From positions 1 to 55,564 of IMG/VR virus record IMGVR_UViG_3300050821_002380: a stretch of 55,564 bases of DNA. One strand, 5' to 3'. This DNA is from a virus. The notes beneath the pieces were generated by a model. The model had not been told where the DNA came from and made no database searches. It saw only the letters and a program-made list of their open reading frames with translations. Of this stretch, positions 14,667 through 21,318 are shown piece by piece. Positions within the stretch are counted from its first letter, which is position 1. Every line of letters starts with the position of its first letter. The position numbers were made by a program, and so were the translations under genes.

Positions 14667-14920
14667 TGACTCCCTCTTGTCCCGAGGACGCTACCTATGA
14701 GGGTGGCATCGAGAGAGGACGCGAATTGTCGCAGCCTGAAATTAAGGAATTGCAAAAGCATTTGAAGTGGGCACTGAAAGCACTTGCTCCTCACGTGCTC
14801 AATGACGAAACGGATTTCACTACGGTGGTGTGCAGGCTTTGCGGTGGTAAGGGTATGTATTCGGACATCGTGGCGCATACGCCAGAGTGTCGCTACGGAC
14901 AGGCGTTTAGCTTTTTGTGA
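14666..14920 (+). CDS. Zinc-binding protein (84 aa), possible frameshift site at its end
   Basis: ATG 14666 overlaps the previous TAA. A helical middle is followed by 'VVCRLCGGKGMYSDIVAHTPEC', a CxxC plus HxxxC zinc module. The frame ends TTT TTG TGA at 14912-14920. The +1 frame continues with another zinc-type segment (see the 14919 entry). Confidence 0.6.
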   Translation: MTPSCPEDATYEGGIERGRELSQPEIKELQKHLKWALKALAPHVLNDETDFTTVVCRLCGGKGMYSDIVAHTPECRYGQAFSFL

Positions 14921-14996
14921 ATGGCGGTGTCCTCTTTGTGGTGCTAGCGCAGAGTGGGAAGACGATAACTACGAAAAACACGAACAGGAGGATTGA
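14919..14996 (+). other. Possible +1 frameshift extension with CxxC motif
   Basis: In the +1 frame after the 14918 TGA the sequence encodes 'EWRCPLCGASAEWEDD' and an acidic-His tail ending at TGA 14994. It looks protein-like, and there is no good start nearby except ATGs at 14784 or 14802 in the overlapping frame. Either programmed +1 shifting at TTT TTG TGA, an overlapping gene, or a sequencing indel. Confidence 0.3.
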
Positions 14997-15193
14997 TGAA
15001 ATTCCCGACAACGATTTACGTTTCTCGCGACACCAACTCGAACGATGATGAGGAAAACTTGCTTGCTTGGACAGACGTAAAATCTGCCGACGTGGGGCGC
15101 ATCGCAATCTACAGTCTTGAAAGCGTTGTAGAGAAGCGCGAGGTGGTGGAACTCAGACGAGAGCGCACAAAAAATTGGTTCAAGGCTGACTGA
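14996..15193 (+). CDS. Hypothetical protein (65 aa)
   Basis: AGGAGG (14986-14991) supports ATG 14996. Strand-rich protein ('TTIYVSRDTNSNDDEENLLAW') with a charged C-terminus. No family recognised. Confidence 0.55.
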   Translation: MKFPTTIYVSRDTNSNDDEENLLAWTDVKSADVGRIAIYSLESVVEKREVVELRRERTKNWFKAD

Positions 15194-15247
15194 CCTCTGC
15201 GTGATGCACTTCGGCGTCATGCCGAGCGTGAGGGGGAGGCCCCTTTC

Positions 15248-15292
15248 ATGGCAGATACGAAAAGTCTGCCGCTAATTTTCGAGGGAGGGTGA
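15248..15292 (+). CDS. Possible micropeptide (14 aa)
   Basis: GGGGGAGG lies nine bases before ATG 15248; the frame gives MADTKSLPLIFEGG and stops two bases before the next ATG at 15294. It may act as a leader peptide. Speculative. Confidence 0.2.
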   Translation: MADTKSLPLIFEGG

Positions 15293-15293
15293 C

Positions 15294-15461
15294 ATGGACA
15301 AGTGGTATGTAGGGAAAGACACGACGGAGGGAAGGCTAGTGCAGCTTTTTCAAAGCTCTTGGAGCGAGGAACGCACTCGATCTGAAAGTGGGTACGAGCA
15401 AGTGTTCGGACCGTTCGATACGAAAGCGGAAGCGCAGGAAATTCTGGAAGCGGAAAGTTAG
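15294..15461 (+). CDS. Hypothetical protein (55 aa)
   Basis: GAGGGAGG precedes ATG 15294. The product reads as a small alpha/beta domain ('WYVGKDTTEGRLVQLFQ' ... 'GPFDTKAEAQEILEAE'), reminiscent of SPOR-like repeats. Function unknown. Confidence 0.55.
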   Translation: MDKWYVGKDTTEGRLVQLFQSSWSEERTRSESGYEQVFGPFDTKAEAQEILEAES

Positions 15462-15522
15462 TGGGACTTTGGAGGTGCGAGGCGGGCCACCGCAAAACTT
15501 ACTCGCAAACTGGAGATAAGCG

Positions 15523-16428
15523 ATGCCAAAGATTAAGTACCGGGATTTTAACTTCCGCGTAGGTACGCTTTCGATGATTGCGAAGGCGAACGAAATTATC
15601 GCTGAATATGCCGCGCAGGGGTTTGACCTCACGCTTCGTCAGCTCTACTACCAATTTGTTTCGCGCGACCTTATTCCCAACACACAGAAGGATTACAAGA
15701 ATTTGGGCAGCATCGTGAATGATGCGCGGTTAGCAGGGCTGATCGATTGGGACACCATCGTTGACCGCACGCGCGAAGTTCGCACGCTTTCGCATTTCGA
15801 TTCACCATCAGACATCGTTGAGGCTTGCTCAAAACAGTTCAACATCGACCGATGGGAGGGCCAACCCTATCGTCCCGAAGTCTGGATTGAGAAAGACGCC
15901 CTTGTGGGAGTTTTCGAGCGCGTTTGCCACGAGTTGGATGTTCCGCTTTTGTCATGCCGTGGCTATACGTCCCAATCCGAAATGTGGGGCGCTGCACAAC
16001 GGATGATTGGCTACTCGCGCAAAAAGCAAAAGCCGATTGTGTTTCACTTCGGAGACCATGACCCAAGCGGCAAGGATATGAGCCGCGATATCGTTGACCG
16101 TCTTGAATTGTTCACGCGCGGTAACCTTGAATTTGAACGTCTTGCCCTTAACATGAATCAAGTGGAAGAATATGGCCCGCCTCCGAACCCAGCGAAGATT
16201 ACGGATTCTCGTGCAAGCGCATACATCGCGGAATTCGGAGGCGAAAGTTGGGAGCTTGACGCACTGGAGCCTTCCGTACTAGAAGCGTTGGTGCGCGACT
16301 CGATTGAGCGCATTGTGGACAGCAAGAAAATGTTAGCAGCTTCCAGCAAGCAAGCGAAACACCGTGAGACGCTCGCGCTTATCTCTGAGCGTTTCGAGGA
16401 AGTGGAAGAATTCTTGGCCTCCGCGTAG
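15523..16428 (+). CDS. Top6A/Spo11-like TOPRIM protein
   Basis: The 301-residue protein has an N-terminal winged-helix-like segment (LTLRQLYYQFVSRD, about residues 37-50). A TOPRIM core follows: 'PEVWIEKDALVGVFE' with Glu123, and 'FHFGDHDPSGKDMSRDI' with D178, D180 and S182. The arrangement follows the TOPRIM half of topoisomerase VI A subunits and phage relatives, which bind Mg2+ for DNA cleavage or strand passage. No B subunit is visible, so its action on DNA is unclear. A primase-like or nuclease function are alternatives. Well-formed ribosome binding region (GGAG) before ATG. Confidence 0.7.
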   Translation: MPKIKYRDFNFRVGTLSMIAKANEIIAEYAAQGFDLTLRQLYYQFVSRDLIPNTQKDYKNLGSIVNDARLAGLIDWDTIVDRTREVRTLSHFDSPSDIVEACSKQFNIDRWEGQPYRPEVWIEKDALVGVFERVCHELDVPLLSCRGYTSQSEMWGAAQRMIGYSRKKQKPIVFHFGDHDPSGKDMSRDIVDRLELFTRGNLEFERLALNMNQVEEYGPPPNPAKITDSRASAYIAEFGGESWELDALEPSVLEALVRDSIERIVDSKKMLAASSKQAKHRETLALISERFEEVEEFLASA

Positions 16429-16509
16429 ATGCCTCCAGCATCTTGCGTTGCGTTGTGGGGAAGCCCACTTGGGCGGGGGACGTTACATCCCGCCAGACTT
16501 TGAGGAGCG

Positions 16510-16926
16510 ATGCGAATCAGTTACGCTGAAGATGAGGATTTCGCTGGGCAGTTCTTCCTATGGCAAGCTAACTGTGAACGCTCTCTGCGCGGTAGGCAGG
16601 GGCAGGCGGAGCTTCGAGAGCTACGTGAAGCGTTGCTCGCGCTTCCTGAGAAGCGGTTGATTTTCGGTAAGCTGGAAGATGAACAAGGCGGGGTCTGTGC
16701 CGTGGGCGCATACGCCAAGCGTAAGGGCATTGATTTGTCGAAGTGTGATGTTGATGATGAAACCGACCATGTTGGTATCAAAGCTGGAATGCCGCGCCTT
16801 GTCGCATGGAAAGTGGTTGAGATGAATGACGTGGAGTTTGAGAATTTAACGCCAGAAGAACGCTACGCTAAGATGTTAGCTTGGGTGGAATCTAAACTCA
16901 CGCAAATCACCACTAGCGATAGCTGA
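16510..16926 (+). CDS. Conserved phage hypothetical protein (138 aa)
   Basis: GAGGAG precedes ATG 16510. 'FFLWQANCERSLRGRQGQAELRELREALL' and 'CAVGAYAKRKGIDLSKCD' followed by 'PRLVAWKVVEMNDVEFENLTPEERYAKMLAWVE' recur, as I recall, in small phage proteins of unknown role. Its stop lies in dispersed repeat copy 5. Confidence 0.7.
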   Translation: MRISYAEDEDFAGQFFLWQANCERSLRGRQGQAELRELREALLALPEKRLIFGKLEDEQGGVCAVGAYAKRKGIDLSKCDVDDETDHVGIKAGMPRLVAWKVVEMNDVEFENLTPEERYAKMLAWVESKLTQITTSDS

Positions 16927-16927
16927 G
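16913..16927. repeat. Dispersed CTAG repeat, copy 5
   Basis: CTAGCGATAGCTGAG, overlapping the TGA stop of the 16510 gene; flanking CCACT and AGTGG could pair to form a stem. Confidence 0.45.
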
Positions 16928-16971
16928 TGGTAACGGTAACGGAATTAGTTACAAATCTGAGGAGAAAACTT

Positions 16972-17139
16972 ATGAGCGAATCCTGGTGGAAGCGTCAGAG
17001 CAAGCAGAACGTGAAAAGATTGGCAGAGCTGCGCGTGGAGGACAGGAAGCGGGACGAAGTGAACGAAGTGGCTGACGAGATTAAGCGCAATCGAGCTTGG
17101 TGGGCGGCGCGGGCGGCTGCGGTGGACGTGCGGCGATGA
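16972..17139 (+). CDS. Hypothetical basic helical protein (55 aa)
   Basis: GAGGAG before ATG 16972 decides the start. One long basic helix with several Trp (SWWKRQSKQNVKRLAELR ... RAWWAARAAAVDVRR). Possibly nucleic-acid binding. Overlaps the next gene by four bases. Confidence 0.55.
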   Translation: MSESWWKRQSKQNVKRLAELRVEDRKRDEVNEVADEIKRNRAWWAARAAAVDVRR

Positions 17140-17357
17140 GCAAGCGAGTGGACAGGAGTGAGGCCGTCGAAGCATTGCAGCATAGTCCCACGTCCGATTT
17201 CTCATTAGGGGATGTAGTGAGGTTGAAAAGCGGCGGTCCCGCAATGACAGTTCAGGGATTTGACCAATTTACGTGTAGCTGCGTGTGGTTCAACGGGAGT
17301 ATTTTGAAAGAGGATTCGTTTCTTGCTGAGATGCTAGAGCGGGCAACTTCTCGCTAG
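17136..17357 (+). CDS. DUF2158 (YodC-like) protein
   Basis: ATG 17136 overlaps the previous TGA. 'FSLGDVVRLKSGGPAMTVQGF' followed by 'CSCVWFNG' and 'EDSFLAEML' is the DUF2158 signature, a small beta-barrel domain found in bacteria and phages. Function unknown. Confidence 0.8.
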   Translation: MSKRVDRSEAVEALQHSPTSDFSLGDVVRLKSGGPAMTVQGFDQFTCSCVWFNGSILKEDSFLAEMLERATSR

Positions 17358-17372
17358 GCGCTAGCTGAGGGG
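17352..17372. repeat. Dispersed CTAG repeat, copy 6
   Basis: The core CTAGGCGCTAGCTGAGGGG spans the end of the DUF2158 gene; its GAGGGG acts as the ribosome binding site of the 17380 gene, as in copy 4. Confidence 0.45.
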
Positions 17373-17379
17373 ACGCAAG

Positions 17380-17535
17380 TTGAAAGCTGTGTCAAAGAAG
17401 GAGCTTTTCCGTTCTCAACTCCTCGCTCATCTTGCATCTATCGAGAAGCTGTTGCGACGCATGGCGAACTCGCTCGATCTGGCAAACCGCACGAGGCCAG
17501 AGAGCGAATGGACACGCAAGCGGAAAACGCAATAG
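17380..17535 (+). CDS. Hypothetical basic helical protein (51 aa)
   Basis: TTG 17380 lies six bases after GAGGGG. A basic helical product ('LFRSQLLAHLASIEKLLRRM'). Last substantial rightward gene before the convergent terminator zone. Confidence 0.45.
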   Translation: MKAVSKKELFRSQLLAHLASIEKLLRRMANSLDLANRTRPESEWTRKRKTQ

Positions 17536-17543
17536 AATCGAAT

Positions 17544-17603
17544 ATGAGCAACGAACTGCTCCGCAGATACCTACACCACTACCCCACCCCCAAACCACGC
17601 TAG
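17544..17603 (+). CDS. Possible micropeptide (19 aa)
   Basis: ATG 17544 opens a 19-codon frame (MSNELLRRYLHHYPTPKPR) just before the terminator hairpins. No clear ribosome binding site. Speculative. Confidence 0.2.
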   Translation: MSNELLRRYLHHYPTPKPR

Positions 17604-17657
17604 AAAGTTAACAAGTATTAGGAATTTGGCCTATCTGCGGGGGATCCCAAACGCAAA

Positions 17658-17686
17658 ACGCGCCTACCCTGTGGGAGTAAGCGCGT
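17658..17686. terminator. Convergent terminator hairpin 1
   Basis: ACGCGC (17658-17663) pairs with GCGCGT (17681-17686), with TAC/GTA pairing further in. First of three hairpins between the rightward early genes and the leftward operon. No long U tract, so termination may be Rho-assisted. Confidence 0.5.
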
Positions 17687-17692
17687 CCGCGT

Positions 17693-17715
17693 GCCATGAA
17701 ACCCGGTTCCATGGC
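17693..17715. terminator. Convergent terminator hairpin 2
   Basis: A near-perfect 23-base palindrome: GCCATG pairs with CATGGC and AACC with GGTT. Works on either strand. Confidence 0.5.
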
Positions 17716-17717
17716 AA

Positions 17718-17747
17718 CCCCGCCCGAATCGGGAGAAACTGGCGGGG
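17718..17747. terminator. Convergent terminator hairpin 3
   Basis: CCCCGCC (17718-17724) pairs with GGCGGGG (17741-17747), with an inner CCCGA/TCGGG alternative. It ends eight bases before the stop of the leftward LPD29 gene. Confidence 0.5.
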
Positions 17748-17754
17748 AACTCGG

Positions 17755-18600
17755 TTACAGACTCAACTCGCGTTCTAGTTCGCGGAAGTGTCTGGTAAAG
17801 TTTTGGTCCGCGTTCGGAAACCATCCGTCTTTCAATTCAGGTAGAGGGTATCCGTAATGTCTGCTGATACGCTCTGCGATGGCTTGCATAGCGGCTGTGG
17901 ATAAAGTGCGATTCAGGTGGACGTAATCGGCTCCGAAGTGAACTTTGATTGCCCCAGAGCACGGCGCGGGATTGTCAAACTCAGGTTGTACGCCGCGACT
18001 GCCGACAGTTCCAGAGGACTGCCCATAGGCAGCGGACCCATCGGGGAGCAACCAAGAGGAGACGTGAAATTTCAGGTCAATCATGCCGTCGAAGCCAGCG
18101 CCACCGAACGGTTCGGTCAATTCACGCACTTGCTTTTCGGTTGGGCCGTCTGTCCAAGACACGTCAACAGATGCTCCCATGCTGTACGAGCTGGAGCGTA
18201 CGGAAAACTTAGCGGCAGGAAACTTCTTTGCGAGCAAGTCTCGAATGAGTTTCGCGGTACGCGCAACGTCCACGTAATCACCTTGTTGCAAGGTCTTTAC
18301 GGCGTCTTGCTTGCGCGATTCGCGGGCTTTTTGGCGGTAGTCGTGGTGAGCATCGAGCGAGGCGAAAAATTCGGCAATCTTAGCCTCTGCCTCTTCGCGC
18401 GTGCGGTACACGTAGTTGAACGCATGATGCGCTGCGGTGCCACGGTAGGCGACCACTTGCCAGGCGTAATTCTGACGTGGCGAGCGAACGCGCGGCTCGA
18501 AAATGTAGGTGACTCCTAACCCGGTAGGATGCTCGCGTTTCTCTGCATTTTCAGGAATCCAGCGAGCGGTGAGGCGATTCTGTTTCGTGATTAGACGCAT
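17755..18600 (-). CDS. LPD29-domain protein
   Basis: The 281-residue protein carries, at about residues 108-190, the Large Polyvalent protein-associated Domain 29 pattern: 'TAKLIRDLLAKKFPAAKFSV', 'SYSMGASVDVSWTDGPT' and 'GFDGMIDL'. LPD domains occur in phage and plasmid polyvalent proteins that are thought to protect incoming DNA or manipulate the host. The N-terminal 100 residues are basic and helical. Last gene of the leftward operon. Confidence 0.75.
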   Translation of the reverse strand: MRLITKQNRLTARWIPENAEKREHPTGLGVTYIFEPRVRSPRQNYAWQVVAYRGTAAHHAFNYVYRTREEAEAKIAEFFASLDAHHDYRQKARESRKQDAVKTLQQGDYVDVARTAKLIRDLLAKKFPAAKFSVRSSSYSMGASVDVSWTDGPTEKQVRELTEPFGGAGFDGMIDLKFHVSSWLLPDGSAAYGQSSGTVGSRGVQPEFDNPAPCSGAIKVHFGADYVHLNRTLSTAAMQAIAERISRHYGYPLPELKDGWFPNADQNFTRHFRELERELSL

Positions 18601-18621
18601 AAGTTCTCCCGATTCTGCGCG

Positions 18622-18819
18622 TTAGGTGCGCGTCCCTAGTTTACGGCAACCCCTACAAACTCTTTGATAGCGGTCAAGCGTGCGATGACCGGGTATCAGA
18701 TGCGACCAGTCGGCCTTGCAGCGCGGGCACTGGTGCCAGCAGGCTTCGCCCTCGCACGGTTTATCGCTGGGCCTGAAAGCGGCCTTGCGGGTGACGACGT
18801 GTGAGAATTTAGCTGGCAT
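18622..18819 (-). CDS. Zinc-ribbon protein (65 aa)
   Basis: 'CEGEACWHQCPRCKADWSH' and 'RVCRGCRKLG' give two Cys pairs suitable for one or two zinc ions. Basic overall, possibly nucleic-acid binding. Same leftward operon. Confidence 0.6.
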   Translation of the reverse strand: MPAKFSHVVTRKAAFRPSDKPCEGEACWHQCPRCKADWSHLIPGHRTLDRYQRVCRGCRKLGTRT

Positions 18820-18834
18820 GTGGAATAATTGCCT

Positions 18835-19167
18835 CTAGCTCTCCCAGGGTACTGGATAGCCACCGTTGACCGGAAAATGTTCATCAATCCAATCTTGGGC
18901 CATATCGAGCACGGCAAACTCCCCGCCGATTCTATGGTTTCCGTGCATTACACCGTAGCGGGAGACGCCTAGACGAACTAGCCTCGGCCGTGAGAACAGA
19001 ATCACTATGTTTCGGCCGTCGCGCTGGCGAACATCATAGCCCTCAGCTAGCAACACGCTCGCCACGTCAGTGTCCACAGTTCCAGTTTTTTGCGCGACCC
19101 ACTCTGCGAGGGCTGAGCCATCCGCTCGGTAGGTTTCCGCGATTGCGAGGATTTCATTGGTGTTCAT
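18835..19167 (-). CDS. Hypothetical protein (110 aa)
   Basis: The start at 19167 is chosen because GGAGG lies eight bases upstream on the minus strand; the frame extends to 19182. Helical N-terminus ('NEILAIAETYRADGSALAEW'), then a 'VASVLLAEGYDVRQRDGRNIVI' alpha/beta part. No family recognised. Confidence 0.6.
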   Translation of the reverse strand: MNTNEILAIAETYRADGSALAEWVAQKTGTVDTDVASVLLAEGYDVRQRDGRNIVILFSRPRLVRLGVSRYGVMHGNHRIGGEFAVLDMAQDWIDEHFPVNGGYPVPWES

Positions 19168-19209
19168 GTGTGTTGCCTCCATAGTCTCCCGATTTATGTT
19201 GAAGTTAGA

Positions 19210-19866
19210 CTAAGATGCTGCTAGAATCTCTGTTTCGAGCAGGTTCAAGGCTTCGCGTAAGTTGTTGCGAGCATTACGCATAATCTGTGCGAAATTCGGA
19301 GCTTGCGCGTTTGTTTCGGACGACCAGACGCGACACAAAAACTCGCTGGCCGCGCCATTCATGCCGTACGATGAAAACTCGCACGTCATACAGCGAGACA
19401 GAAAGCGCGGCTCTAATCGTTCGGTTGCGTTGCAAGTGAATACGAACACAGTATTTGGCGGAAACGCAGTTGCGTCGAGACGTGAAAGCAGCGAGAGCTG
19501 CGCGGCAGATGACATACAATCCGCTTCATCCACCAGCACGACATGAAACCGTTTACCGGCCATTGGAACGTAGTGGCAGAAATCGACTGTGCGTTTGACC
19601 GTTTCTACGTTGCAGTCTTGCGAAGGAATATGATGCAGTTCCCCAGCGATTGCTTCGCACAGCGCAAGAGCCATTGTCGTTTTACCTGTTCCTGGAGGCC
19701 CGATAAACAGGAACGCAGACGGTCTAGGATTACGTGCAAATGCGGTTAAGATGCGCTTCACTTTCTCAAGGCCAACGAAATCAGCAATTTGGCGTGGCTG
19801 ATACTTGGAAGCAAGCGATTGCGGAAACGGCATCGAACTTTGCTGCGAAGCGAATAGCGTGCTCAT
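19210..19866 (-). CDS. Clamp-loader-like AAA+ ATPase
   Basis: The 218-residue protein has Walker A GPPGTGKT (about 56-63), Walker B VVLVDEAD (about 109-116), a sensor-1 'FTCN' and the S-R-C motif (157-159) typical of RFC/DnaX clamp-loader subunits. It is shorter than complete clamp loaders and lacks most of the collar domain. It overlaps the ArdC-N gene by four bases. No clamp or polymerase is visible in the window, so it may act on the host clamp or on another DNA-remodelling step. Confidence 0.8.
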   Translation of the reverse strand: MSTLFASQQSSMPFPQSLASKYQPRQIADFVGLEKVKRILTAFARNPRPSAFLFIGPPGTGKTTMALALCEAIAGELHHIPSQDCNVETVKRTVDFCHYVPMAGKRFHVVLVDEADCMSSAAQLSLLSRLDATAFPPNTVFVFTCNATERLEPRFLSRCMTCEFSSYGMNGAASEFLCRVWSSETNAQAPNFAQIMRNARNNLREALNLLETEILAAS

Positions 19867-20237
19867 GATTGTACCTCACCACCCGCAAACGGCACGTTTT
19901 CATCGGTAGCGTCTAGTTCAGGCGCAAGGGCTTCGGTCTGCGAGACATGGAACACGGTAGTAGACCACGGGCGACGATAGGCGGACTCTTCGCCTGTCTT
20001 TTTGTCTTGCTTTTTGCAAGTGACGAAAGTTACGACCTTTATGCCGTGCTCGCCTTTGCGTACTTGGCGTCCCAGCGCAAGCCAAGCATTGTAGGTGAAC
20101 ACATTCTCACGCGGTCGTATGTCCAGTGCGGCGATTCCTTTTTCGATGAATCCATTGATGATTGGCCCGTAATTCATTACGCTCTGAAACGTGGTAGCGC
20201 GTGTCAGCGCCTCTTGCTGCAACTCTTTTGCTTTCAT
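19863..20237 (-). CDS. ArdC N-terminal (ssDNA-binding) domain protein
   Basis: The 124-residue protein matches the ArdC N-terminal domain: 'IINGFIEKGIAALDIRPRENVFTYNAWLALGRQVRKGEHGIKV'-type pattern, with the core 'TYNAWLALGRQVRKGEHG' at about residues 48-65. In ArdC this domain binds ssDNA and precedes an antirestriction metalloprotease, which is absent here. First sizeable gene of the leftward operon, with GGGAG upstream of the start. It may protect or present ssDNA to the AAA+ protein. Confidence 0.75.
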   Translation of the reverse strand: MKAKELQQEALTRATTFQSVMNYGPIINGFIEKGIAALDIRPRENVFTYNAWLALGRQVRKGEHGIKVVTFVTCKKQDKKTGEESAYRRPWSTTVFHVSQTEALAPELDATDENVPFAGGEVQS

Positions 20238-20305
20238 TGGATTCTCCCGATTCCAAGATTTGACTACGATAGTTCGATGCTGCTAACACTGAGAGTCGAA
20301 GTACC

Positions 20306-20419
20306 CTAAAAAGAAACACCAAACTTCTCACAGACAAACTCAAATGCCACTACTCCGCAGACAGCCAATACCACAGCTACCAGCGTCGTGCATGTTGCGA
20401 ATACCACTGTCATTAGCAT
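20306..20419 (-). CDS. Membrane micropeptide (37 aa)
   Basis: Leftward frame from ATG 20419 (ATG 20425 also possible) with AAGGAG about eight bases upstream on the minus strand. The product is one hydrophobic helix (VVFATCTTLVAVVLAVCGVV) with a short polar tail. It is the first gene after the leftward promoter at 20442-20471. Confidence 0.5.
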   Translation of the reverse strand: MLMTVVFATCTTLVAVVLAVCGVVAFEFVCEKFGVSF

Positions 20420-20441
20420 TGGCATGTCTCCTTACTTGGGC

Positions 20442-20471
20442 ATCCTATCAAGTTGGGCATAAGACTGTCAA
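20442..20471 (-). promoter_or_regulatory. Leftward promoter for the LPD29/AAA+/ArdC-N operon
   Basis: Read on the minus strand: TTGACA (20471-20466), an 18-base spacer, then TAGGAT (20447-20442). The -35 is perfect and the -10 matches four of six. Confidence 0.55.
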
Positions 20472-20892
20472 GAACTATCGTATGCCTGTTTTCAATAACT
20501 TAGGAATGGTACTGTACTGTAAGGAAAACCTTACGTGTCTGTTCTGACACAGTTTTCGATGGAGAGGTATACGCACTGGAGTGTTTTCCTTGCACTAAGT
20601 TGGTTAGGGGTACGCTCTCTTTTACGCTCGCGCAGGCTTAATTCTGACGAAATCCCGTCATTCTCTCACCTAAGTCTAGTTACATGTTGCACTTACGTCA
20701 AACTTGACTCATAATGGATATTATCAGACATCGGCTCTCATGTAATTGACACGTAAAGACTTACAATCTTCTGCCAATCTTGACCGCATCTTAGCGCGAG
20801 TTTACCGATCTTTGCGGAGGGCTCGAGCACGTTCGCTCTGTTTCGTGTCTCCGATTGACACACTCTGAAGCTAACTTATTCATTCTGTTGGA
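20472..20892. other. Divergent control region, left part
   Basis: No gene seen. It holds palindromes at 20519-20534 (GTAAGG-AAAA-CCTTAC), 20535-20550 (GTGTC/GACAC), 20697-20708 (GTCAA-AC-TTGAC) and 20711-20724 (ATAAT/ATTAT). TTGAC-type -35 boxes occur on both strands. A leftward TTGACG-N17-TAGACT candidate reads 20701 to 20673. The density of dyads suggests operators for one or more regulators. Confidence 0.5.
20519..20534. repeat. Perfect inverted repeat GTAAGG-AAAA-CCTTAC
   Basis: Six-base perfect arms with an AAAA centre, 48 bases upstream of the leftward -35 box. Candidate operator. Confidence 0.45.
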
Positions 20893-20898
20893 TATAAT
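20893..20898 (+). promoter_or_regulatory. Consensus -10 box of a rightward promoter
   Basis: A perfect TATAAT (20893-20898) with TTG upstream; there is no clear -35 at the usual distance, though TTGACA occurs at 20855-20860. Transcription would begin near 20905 and give a leader of about 215 bases before ATG 21121. Confidence 0.5.
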
Positions 20899-20927
20899 TC
20901 TTGGGCACCCCATCAGTGAAAGTGCGA

Positions 20928-20951
20928 GCACCCCCTCGAAAGGACGGGTGC
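20928..20951 (+). other. Stem-loop in the long leader of the 21121 gene
   Basis: GCACCCCCT pairs with AGG and GGGTGC around a CGAA tetraloop with a two-base bulge. It lies about 25 bases after the expected transcription start. A further CTGA...TCAG stem follows at about 20965-20982. Could be a regulatory or stabilising RNA structure. Confidence 0.4.
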
Positions 20952-21059
20952 GGGCGGAAACTCTCTGACGAGGCCTTCTCAGAATCCTGTGGCAGATTAT
21001 GCCCAACTAACAGTCCAGCAGATATTCTCCTTCCGGTGCACACTCCAGCGAGAATCCTC

Positions 21060-21088
21060 TTGACAATCTTACTTTCCGGTGAGACACT
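21060..21088 (+). promoter_or_regulatory. Putative promoter TTGACA-N17-GACACT
   Basis: Perfect -35 (21060-21065) and GACACT (21083-21088) followed by TTGGCA. It shares its spacing and -10-like sequence with 14132-14160. It lies 33 bases before ATG 21121. Confidence 0.4.
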
Positions 21089-21120
21089 TTGGCAGTCACA
21101 CTCGAAAGAGGGGTACACTC

Positions 21121-21315
21121 ATGGTAAAAGGAACGAGGGAAGTGAAGTATGTATGCAGCCAGTGCAGGGCGGAGGACAATCCGGTATTTTTCGAGAACGA
21201 GCCGACGTTGCCGGCGATTTCCTGTCACAAGTGCCATGCAGGTATGAAGCTTGCTATGGAGGAGATTCTGCGGACGCGAACGGGGATGTTTCCCTACCAG
21301 ACGGGCAAGAAGTAG
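21121..21315 (+). CDS. Zinc-ribbon protein (64 aa)
   Basis: GAGGGG precedes ATG 21121. 'VKYVCSQCRAEDNPVFF' and 'ISCHKCHAGMKL' give a four-Cys zinc ribbon. First gene of the short rightward block after the control region; probably a DNA- or protein-binding adaptor. Confidence 0.7.
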   Translation: MVKGTREVKYVCSQCRAEDNPVFFENEPTLPAISCHKCHAGMKLAMEEILRTRTGMFPYQTGKK

Positions 21316-21318
21316 GCT

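Noticed and set aside
16429-16509. Possible 24-codon frame in the gap after the TOPRIM gene
   Set aside because: No ribosome binding site and no conserved pattern; other frames here are equally open.
17917-18519. 200-codon rightward frame opposite the LPD29 gene
   Set aside because: The leftward frame matches LPD29 with its conserved pattern; the rightward one has no domain or ribosome binding site.
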